DNA of 64,000 nucleotides from positions 3,720,001-3,784,000 of the forward strand of contig OZ257146.1 of NCBI GenBank assembly GCA_965279255.1. The letters are read 5' to 3'. Source of the DNA: CAMFLJ01 sp965279255. GTDB taxonomy: Bacteria; Actinomycetota; Acidimicrobiia; Acidimicrobiales; Acidimicrobilacustridaceae. The notes beneath the pieces were generated by a model. It saw only the letters and a program-made list of their open reading frames with translations, was not told the origin of the DNA and made no database searches. This document shows positions 59,004-64,000 of this stretch, piece after piece (the first letter of the stretch is position 1; every line of letters begins with the position of its first letter). The translations under genes and the position numbers were made by a program.

Positions 59004-60254
59004 TCACAGGAGGAAGGTGAACAGCTCCGAGCCGGGCGGCACCTGCTCGATGGTGATGCGGCTCGCCTCCATGCGCTCGACCAGGCCCGCCAGGTCGGCC
59101 GCCGACTCGAGCTCGATGCCGACCAGGGCCGGGCCGGTCTCCCGGTTGTTCTTCTTCACGTACTCGAACAGCACGATGTCGTCGCCCGGGCCGAGCACGT
59201 CGTCGAGGAAGTGGCGCAGCGCGCCCGGCTCCTGGGGGAACGTCACCAGGAAGTAATGGCGCAGGCCCTCGTGCAGCAGCGACCGCTCGACGATCTCGCC
59301 GTAGCGGCTGACGTCGTTGTTGCCGCCCGACACCAGGCACACGACCGGGCCCTGGGGCGGACGCTGCAGGCCCACCCTCAGGGCGGCGCTGGCCAGCGCG
59401 CCGGCGGGCTCGGCGATGACGCCCTCGGACTGGTAGAGGTCGAGCATCTCGGAGCAGACCGCGCCCTCGGGCACGGCCACGATCTCGTCGACGAGGTCGC
59501 GCACGATCGGGAAGGTGAGCTCGCCGACCCGGCCGACCGCGGCGCCGTCGACGAAGGTGTCGACCGCGGCGAGGGCGACGGGGTGACCCACGTCGAGCGC
59601 GGCCTGCATGCTCGCCGCGCCGGCGGGCTCGACCCCGACGAGGTGGATCGAGGGGGCGTTGGCCTTCAGCCACACCGCCAGCCCGGCCAGCAGGCCGCCG
59701 CCACCGACGGGCACCAGCACGGTGTCGATCGGGCCCCCGGCCTGCTCGAGCAGCTCGGGGGCGATCGTGCCCTGGCCGACGATGGTGCGCGGGTCGTCGA
59801 AGGGGTGGACGTACACCGCGCCGGTGCGCTCGGCGTCGGCGTGGGCCGCGGCGCTGGCCTCGTCGTAGGAGCTCCCGGCGATCACCGGCTCGATGCGGTC
59901 GCCGCCGATCGCGGCGATGCGCTGGCGCTTCTGCCGGGGCGTGTTGGCCGGCAGGTAGACGCGGCCGTCGATGCCGAGGGAGTGGCAGGCGTAGGCCACG
60001 CCCTGGCCGTGGTTGCCGGCGCTGGCGCACACCACGCCGCGGGCGCGCTCGGCGTCGCTGAGCGACGAGATCACGTTGTAGGCACCGCGCACCTTGTACG
60101 AGCGGCACAGCTGGAGGTCTTCGCGCTTCAGTAGCACGGGGAAACCGAGTCGGCCGGTGAGCCGGTCGCTCATCTCGAGCGGGGTGCGCCGCACGACCGG
60201 CGCCAGGCGGGCGGCCGCCTCGGTGATGGCATCGGCCGTGAGGGGGGTGGTCAC
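59004..60254 (-). CDS. ilvA: threonine ammonia-lyase (deaminase)
   Basis: 416 residues. PLP-Lys in RSYKVRGAYN, glycine-rich PLP-phosphate loop VPVGGGGLLAG, and SAGNHGQGVA. Threonine is converted to 2-oxobutyrate and ammonia, the first step to isoleucine. A C-terminal ACT-like domain (YFLVTFPQEPGALRHFLDDVLG) is present, about 85 residues, as in the shorter actinobacterial IlvA. GTG follows TAGCCT by seven bases (leaderless), although dinB ends only ten bases upstream. Confidence 0.94.
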   Translation of the reverse strand: MTTPLTADAITEAAARLAPVVRRTPLEMSDRLTGRLGFPVLLKREDLQLCRSYKVRGAYNVISSLSDAERARGVVCASAGNHGQGVAYACHSLGIDGRVYLPANTPRQKRQRIAAIGGDRIEPVIAGSSYDEASAAAHADAERTGAVYVHPFDDPRTIVGQGTIAPELLEQAGGPIDTVLVPVGGGGLLAGLAVWLKANAPSIHLVGVEPAGAASMQAALDVGHPVALAAVDTFVDGAAVGRVGELTFPIVRDLVDEIVAVPEGAVCSEMLDLYQSEGVIAEPAGALASAALRVGLQRPPQGPVVCLVSGGNNDVSRYGEIVERSLLHEGLRHYFLVTFPQEPGALRHFLDDVLGPGDDIVLFEYVKKNNRETGPALVGIELESAADLAGLVERMEASRITIEQVPPGSELFTFLL

Positions 60255-60264
60255 CGGGCCGAGG

Positions 60265-61551
60265 CTATTGGTCGCCCGACCCGCCAGGTGCGGAGCGACC
60301 GCCGAGGCCCCGCTCGGCCAGCTCCCGGAACTCCTCGGGCACGGTGTGCTCGCCCGACAGCGTGACCGCCGCGTACCCGACCGACGTGCGTCCGAAGCGC
60401 TCGCGGACGCGGTCCATCGAGCGGTCGAGGGCCCACCGGTCGGCACCGAGCGGGGTGCCGGGGCGGCGGGGCTCGTCGTCGAGGCCGAGGGGCATCTCGA
60501 GCTGGAGCACCGGCTCGGCCACGAGGTGGGAGACGGAGATGGCGAGCAGGGAGATCTCGCGCTCACGGGGGTGGTCGTCGAGGGCGGAGCGGGCCAGGTC
60601 GCACGCGATCTCGGTGAGGGTGAGTGTGGTGGACACGGGGGCGCTCAGGGTGATCGAGCGGGTGACCCTGCGCATGCCGCGGAACCGCACCCGGACGGTG
60701 ACGGTGCGCCCGGCCCGCTCGCCGGCCCGCAGGCGGGTGGCCACCCGGTCGGCGAGGTACCCGAAGGTCACCCGCAGCAACTCGTCGGTGGCGAACCGGC
60801 GCCCGAGCGCCGACTGGGCACCGACCGACGAGGCCCGCCGGTCGGTGTCGATGTGGCGGGGGTCGGCGTTGACGGCGAGCGAGCCGAGCTTGGCGCCCGC
60901 GGCCTCGCCGATCAGGCGCCGCAGCAGGGCGGGCTGGGCGGTGGCCAGCTCGCCGATGCGGTGGATGCCGGCGTCGGCCAGCTTGGTCTCGGTGACGGGC
61001 CCGACGCCCCAGAGCAGCCGCACCGGGAGAGGGTCGAGGAAGGCCTGCTCGGTGCCGGCGTCGACCACCACGAGGCCGTCGGGCTTGGCGACCTGCGACG
61101 CCACCTTGGCCAGGTGCTTGGTGGTGGCCACCCCGACCGAGATGGGCAGGCCGAGCTCGTCGCGCACCCGGGCCCGCACGGTGGCGGCCATCTCCGCCGG
61201 TGACCCGAACAGGTGGATCGAGCCGCCGACGTCGGCGAAGGCCTCGTCGATGGAGATGCGCTCGACGAGCGGGGTGAGGTCGCGCAGCACCTCGATGGCG
61301 GCGTCGCCGAGGCGCTGGTACTCGCGGAAGTGGCCGCCCACGAACTGCAGGTCGGGGCATAGCTGCTTCGCCTTCGAGCCCGACATGCCGCCCTGGACCC
61401 CGAAGGCCTTGGCCTCGTACGACGCCGCCAGCACGACCCCGCCGCCGACCGCGATGGGGCGCCCCCGGAGGCTCGGGTCGAGGAGCTGCTCGACCGACGC
61501 GTAGAAGGCGTCGAGGTCGGCGTGGAGGATGGCGGCGGGCCGGGTGGCCAT
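60265..61551 (-). CDS. dinB: DNA polymerase IV (Y-family)
   Basis: 428 residues. Palm catalytic residues: HADLDAFYASVEQ near the N-terminus and ISIDEAFADV (S-x-D-E). Helix-hairpin-helix LLWGVGPVTETKLADAGI and a little-finger domain follow. The C-terminal end lacks an obvious beta-clamp pentapeptide beyond position 350, though QLEMPLGL at about 355 could serve. ATG follows TACCGT by six bases, and a perfect LexA box lies immediately beyond, so it should be SOS-induced. Confidence 0.95.
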   Translation of the reverse strand: MATRPAAILHADLDAFYASVEQLLDPSLRGRPIAVGGGVVLAASYEAKAFGVQGGMSGSKAKQLCPDLQFVGGHFREYQRLGDAAIEVLRDLTPLVERISIDEAFADVGGSIHLFGSPAEMAATVRARVRDELGLPISVGVATTKHLAKVASQVAKPDGLVVVDAGTEQAFLDPLPVRLLWGVGPVTETKLADAGIHRIGELATAQPALLRRLIGEAAGAKLGSLAVNADPRHIDTDRRASSVGAQSALGRRFATDELLRVTFGYLADRVATRLRAGERAGRTVTVRVRFRGMRRVTRSITLSAPVSTTLTLTEIACDLARSALDDHPREREISLLAISVSHLVAEPVLQLEMPLGLDDEPRRPGTPLGADRWALDRSMDRVRERFGRTSVGYAAVTLSGEHTVPEEFRELAERGLGGRSAPGGSGDQ

Positions 61552-61564
61552 GCGCTCACGGTAG

Positions 61565-61578
61565 CGAACAGGTGTTCG
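61565..61578 (-). promoter_or_regulatory. LexA (SOS) box of dinB
   Basis: CGAAC-AGGT-GTTCG, a perfect match to the actinobacterial/Gram-positive SOS core GAAC-N4-GTTC, two bases upstream of the dinB -10 box. Confidence 0.8.
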
Positions 61579-61593
61579 TGTTGTCCACCATCA

Positions 61594-61660
61594 TCAACCA
61601 AGGGGTTGACGAATGGCGATGTCCGTCGTACGGTGATCGTCAACCACACGGTTGACGATC
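61594..61660 (+). promoter_or_regulatory. promoter framed by two ArsR-type operators
   Basis: -35 TTGACG (61606-61611), 17-base spacer, -10 TACGGT (61629-61634). TCAACC-AAGG-GGTTGA (61594-61609) overlaps the -35; GATCGTCAACC-ACAC-GGTTGACGATC (61635-61660) starts right after the -10. Both share TCAACC-N4-GGTTGA, so one regulator, presumably the ArsR protein just downstream, should shut the promoter tightly. Confidence 0.8.
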
Positions 61661-61675
61661 TCGCAGGAGGATCAC

Positions 61676-62089
61676 GTGCCCGCCGCCGATCAGCTCTCCC
61701 GGGTCTTCTCCGCCCTCGCCGACCCCACCCGGCGCGACATCGTCGCCCGCCTGGCCGTCGGCGACACCGCGGTGAACGAGCTGGCCGAGCCCTACGACAT
61801 CAGCGTCCAGGCCGTCTCCAAGCACCTCCGGGTGCTGGAGGACGCCGGCCTGGTCACCCGACCGGGGGAGGGGGCCCGTCGCCCCGCCCACCTCGACGCG
61901 GAGGTGTTCGAGCTCATGACCAAGTGGATCGAGCGCTACCGACGCCAGGCCGAGGAGCGCTACCAGCGCCTCGATGCCGTGCTGGCCGCCATGCCCGATG
62001 AGGCCACGGCCGAGCCCCCGGCCACCCGACCGACCACCACCCGCAACCCCGGCCGATCCGGCCGCCGAGCCCCTGGAGGCACCCGATGA
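61676..62089 (+). CDS. ArsR-family repressor (SRPBCC-linked type)
   Basis: 137 residues from GTG 61676, which follows AGGAGG by six bases. Winged HTH: VFSALADPTRRDIVARLAVGDTAVNELAEPYDISVQAVSKHLRVLEDAGLVTR. No metal-site cysteines, so it belongs to the non-metal group usually paired with an AHSA1/SRPBCC gene. The last 30 residues are Pro/Thr/Arg-rich and disordered. Its TGA overlaps the ATG of the SRPBCC gene. Two operators upstream indicate autoregulation. Confidence 0.9.
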   Translation: MPAADQLSRVFSALADPTRRDIVARLAVGDTAVNELAEPYDISVQAVSKHLRVLEDAGLVTRPGEGARRPAHLDAEVFELMTKWIERYRRQAEERYQRLDAVLAAMPDEATAEPPATRPTTTRNPGRSGRRAPGGTR

Positions 62090-62562
62090 GCACCACGACC
62101 AACCAGACCGAGATCGTCGTCGACCCCGACGTGCCCCTCGTCCGGATCATCCGCGAGTTCGACGCGCCCGTCGAGAAGGTCTTCCGGGCCCACACCGACC
62201 CCGAGCTGGTGCGCCAGTGGCTCGGTCCGCGCCGCCACGAGATGATCATCGACCACTGGGACTGCCGCACCGGTGGCTCCTACCGCTACATCCATGCCAG
62301 CGACGGCAACGAGTTCGGCTTCCATGGCTGCTTCCACGACGTGGCCCCGAACCGCATCGTCCAGACCTTCACCTTCGAGGGCTTCCCCGAGCAGGTCGCC
62401 CTCGAGACCCTCGTGCTCGAGGACCTCGGCGACGGCCGCACCCGTCTCGTGGCCCAGTCGCTGGTCGACGACTTCGAGGCCCGCGACGCCTTCGTGGCCA
62501 GCGGCATGGAGGGCGGCGTCCGCGAGGGCTACGAGCGACTCGACGAGCTGCTCGCCCGCTGA
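62086..62562 (+). CDS. SRPBCC (AHSA1-like) domain protein
   Basis: 158 residues, START/Bet v1-like cavity fold: VRIIREFDAPVEKVFRAHTDPELVRQWLGPR at the N-terminus and the YERLDELLAR C-terminal helix. Such proteins bind hydrophobic ligands or protect against stress and are typically encoded behind an ArsR-type regulator, as here (ATGA overlap). Ligand unknown. Two tandem hairpins follow the stop. Confidence 0.88.
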   Translation: MSTTTNQTEIVVDPDVPLVRIIREFDAPVEKVFRAHTDPELVRQWLGPRRHEMIIDHWDCRTGGSYRYIHASDGNEFGFHGCFHDVAPNRIVQTFTFEGFPEQVALETLVLEDLGDGRTRLVAQSLVDDFEARDAFVASGMEGGVREGYERLDELLAR

Positions 62563-62577
62563 ACCCCTGCGCCGGCC

Positions 62578-62641
62578 GACGCCGCGTCCCGGGCGGGGCG
62601 CGGCGTCAGCCGACGCCGCGTCCCGGGCGGGGCGCGGCGTC
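62578..62641. terminator. tandemly duplicated 34-bp hairpin
   Basis: GACGCCGCG-N12-CGCGGCGTC at 62578-62607 repeated exactly at 62612-62641, between the convergent SRPBCC and serine-hydrolase genes. Probably a bidirectional terminator that has been duplicated. Confidence 0.7.
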
Positions 62642-62663
62642 AGCCGGAACGAGGACGTGAGGG

Positions 62664-64000
62664 TCAGGAGACCCGGGTCAGGACCTGCCAGGCGCCCTGG
62701 GCGGTGTCGCTGCCGAGCACAAGCGAGCTCGCCGTGCTGCCCCCGCTGAACCGGAACGCCAGTGGCGTCTTGGCCCCCTGGACCTCGGGCGAGTCGGCGT
62801 ACACGAAGACGTCGCCGTCGTAGTGCTCGAGGGCCAGGGTGCGGCTGTCGTCGGGGCCCCAGGCCATGACGAGCCCGCCGTCCTTCGCGGTGATGGTGAC
62901 CGTGCCGTAGTAGTCGTTGCGGTAGGTGCCCACGTAGGCGCTGTCGGCCTTGGCCGCCACCGGGTTGGCCGGCACCGGGATCTCCGGCGGGCTGGTGATC
63001 GGGGCGAAGCGCTCGGCCCAGATCGACGCCCAGTCCTTGGTGACGGTGCCGTTCAGCAGGGTGTCGATGTAGGCGTCGGCGATGGCCTCGGCTCCGCCGA
63101 CGGGAGCCCCGTTGGTGAGCACGACGACGCCGAGGCCGAGCTGGGGGAGCAGTCGCACCGTCGTGCCCGCGCCCGTCGTGAAGGCACCCGAGTGGGCCCA
63201 CTGGACGAGAGCGGGATCGGCCTCGTTCTGCGACAGGTCCCAGCCGAGCCCGTACTGGCGGATCGGCTCGGTCGGGTCGCCGGTGGCCCGGCTGTTCATG
63301 TGGCCCCGGTGGGTCTCGTCGAGGGCGTCGCCGTCGATGATCTGCTCTCCGTCGAGCGAGCCGTCGTTGAGCTGGAGGCGCATCCAGCGGCTGAGGTCGA
63401 CCACGTTCGAGCTGACGCCGCCGGCCGGGGCCTGGGCGTCGGGGTCCCGGGTGAACTTCGCCTGGAAGGTGCCGTCGACCTTGGCGTGGATGAGCGCCTT
63501 GTCGTCCTGAGCTAGGTAGTCGGCGTAGCTGGCGCTGGTGGAGGTCATGCCGGCAGGGACGAACAGCTCCTCCTGGACCAGCTCCGGGTAGGTCGTGCCT
63601 GCGGCGGTGGCGGCGGCCACGCCTCCGACGGTCATGCCGAAGTTCGAGTAGTCGTAGGTCGCGCGGAACGGCTCGAGCGGGAGGTACCGGAGCCGGGTGA
63701 GGATCTCCTCCTGGCCGTACCCCATCAGCTCGAGGTCGTTGCCGGCGAACGATCCGGGCAGGCCGCTGCGGTGCGAGTACATGTCGGCGACGGTGACGTT
63801 GTCGGTGACGTACGGGTCGCTCAGCTGGAAGTCGGGCAGATAGGTGGTGATGGTGTCGTCCCAGGCGAGGGCGCGGTCACCCACTGCGCCGGCGACGGCG
63901 GTGGCACCGATCGGCTTCGAGAGCGACGCCAGCTGGAACACGGTCTCGTCGTCGACCGTGGCCTCCTTGCCGTTCTCGCGCACCCCGTAGCCCTTGGTGA
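62664..64000 (-). CDS. serine hydrolase (beta-lactamase fold), 5' end outside window
   Basis: At least 439 residues; the frame is still open at the right edge (TKGYG precedes the GTG at 63983), so the true start lies outside. Nucleophile motif S-L-S-K in FQLASLSKPIG, tyrosine motif Y-S-N in ATYDYSNFGMTVGG, and a later WAHSGAFTTGAG in the HTG position. A C-terminal lipocalin-like DUF3471 domain (KADSAYVGTYRNDYYGTVTI) follows. Typical of penicillin-binding-protein-like esterases, often secreted; the signal peptide would be in the missing part. Substrate unknown. Confidence 0.85.
   Translation of the reverse strand, partial: TKGYGVRENGKEATVDDETVFQLASLSKPIGATAVAGAVGDRALAWDDTITTYLPDFQLSDPYVTDNVTVADMYSHRSGLPGSFAGNDLELMGYGQEEILTRLRYLPLEPFRATYDYSNFGMTVGGVAAATAAGTTYPELVQEELFVPAGMTSTSASYADYLAQDDKALIHAKVDGTFQAKFTRDPDAQAPAGGVSSNVVDLSRWMRLQLNDGSLDGEQIIDGDALDETHRGHMNSRATGDPTEPIRQYGLGWDLSQNEADPALVQWAHSGAFTTGAGTTVRLLPQLGLGVVVLTNGAPVGGAEAIADAYIDTLLNGTVTKDWASIWAERFAPITSPPEIPVPANPVAAKADSAYVGTYRNDYYGTVTITAKDGGLVMAWGPDDSRTLALEHYDGDVFVYADSPEVQGAKTPLAFRFSGGSTASSLVLGSDTAQGAWQVLTRVS

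Overview
The window is very GC-rich, tightly packed bacterial chromosome. Strong codon-position GC bias makes nearly every real gene carry long antisense shadow frames. Several features point to a high-GC actinobacterium: two F420/flavin PPOX-type oxidoreductases, a DUF222/HNH protein, inositol-3-phosphate synthase, a LysX-like lysyl-tRNA/lysylphosphatidylglycerol enzyme, a CGAAC-N4-GTTCG SOS box, and many genes starting 6-7 nt after a TANNNT box (leaderless transcripts). The acyl-CoA/CoA-transferase and arsenic content would suit a free-living member of Acidimicrobiia, but that rank is inference. No rRNA, tRNA, CRISPR array, insertion sequence or prophage was recognised.

Layout. 1-2.2 kb: small accessory patch with a two-gene unit (TIGR04255-like protein plus an Xre/MbcA/ParS-like HTH protein, joined by an ATGA overlap) and a VapC toxin behind a frameshifted antitoxin relic. 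2.2-5.7 kb: VOC protein, NTF2-like protein, aminotransferase, SemiSWEET sugar carrier, zinc-ribbon protein. 5.8-10 kb: glutaminase-STAS-cNMP fusion, DUF222/HNH protein, PPOX oxidoreductase, DUF1905 protein. 10.2-16.3 kb: APC permease translationally coupled to a 1530-residue protein joining lysyl-tRNA synthetase, a metallophosphoesterase, membrane segments and a lysylphosphatidylglycerol-synthase-type domain. 16.4-20.5 kb: arsenic island (ArsR-phosphatase fusion, aquaglyceroporin, ArsC, then a divergent ArsR facing an ArsI/CadI-type VOC protein and an Acr3 pump).

20.5-32.9 kb: serine hydrolase, ECF sigma factor with SnoaL tail, second PPOX protein, cold-shock protein with a textbook terminator, a fused heterodimer-type ABC exporter, GNAT protein, inositol-3-phosphate synthase, and a 14-TM exporter with a LysR regulator that share a TTCAG-N5-CTGAA dyad. 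32.9-40.2 kb: ECF sigma/membrane partner pair, DUF1990 and YndJ-like genes divergent from a MerR gene, small membrane and stress proteins, PurU.

40.2-49.4 kb: a catabolic block. A MarR gene is divergent from a two-subunit molybdenum hydroxylase. A Rieske oxygenase carries the same 16-nt promoter/operator core. An acyl-CoA dehydrogenase, double-domain CoA-transferase and SDR follow. 49.5-56.5 kb: globin, large LuxR-type (LAL) regulator, two small MG(L/F)FK proteins, VanY-like lipoprotein peptidase, membrane-anchored proteins. 56.5-64 kb: cysteine-dioxygenase-like cupin and TauD-type dioxygenase sharing a control region, alpha/beta hydrolase, threonine deaminase, DNA polymerase IV with a LexA box, an ArsR/SRPBCC pair with two matching operators, and a serine hydrolase running off the right edge.

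The strongest candidates for something undescribed are the LysRS-phosphoesterase-LPG synthase fusion, the TIGR04255/MbcA-like pair, and the MarR-linked molybdenum-hydroxylase/Rieske regulon.
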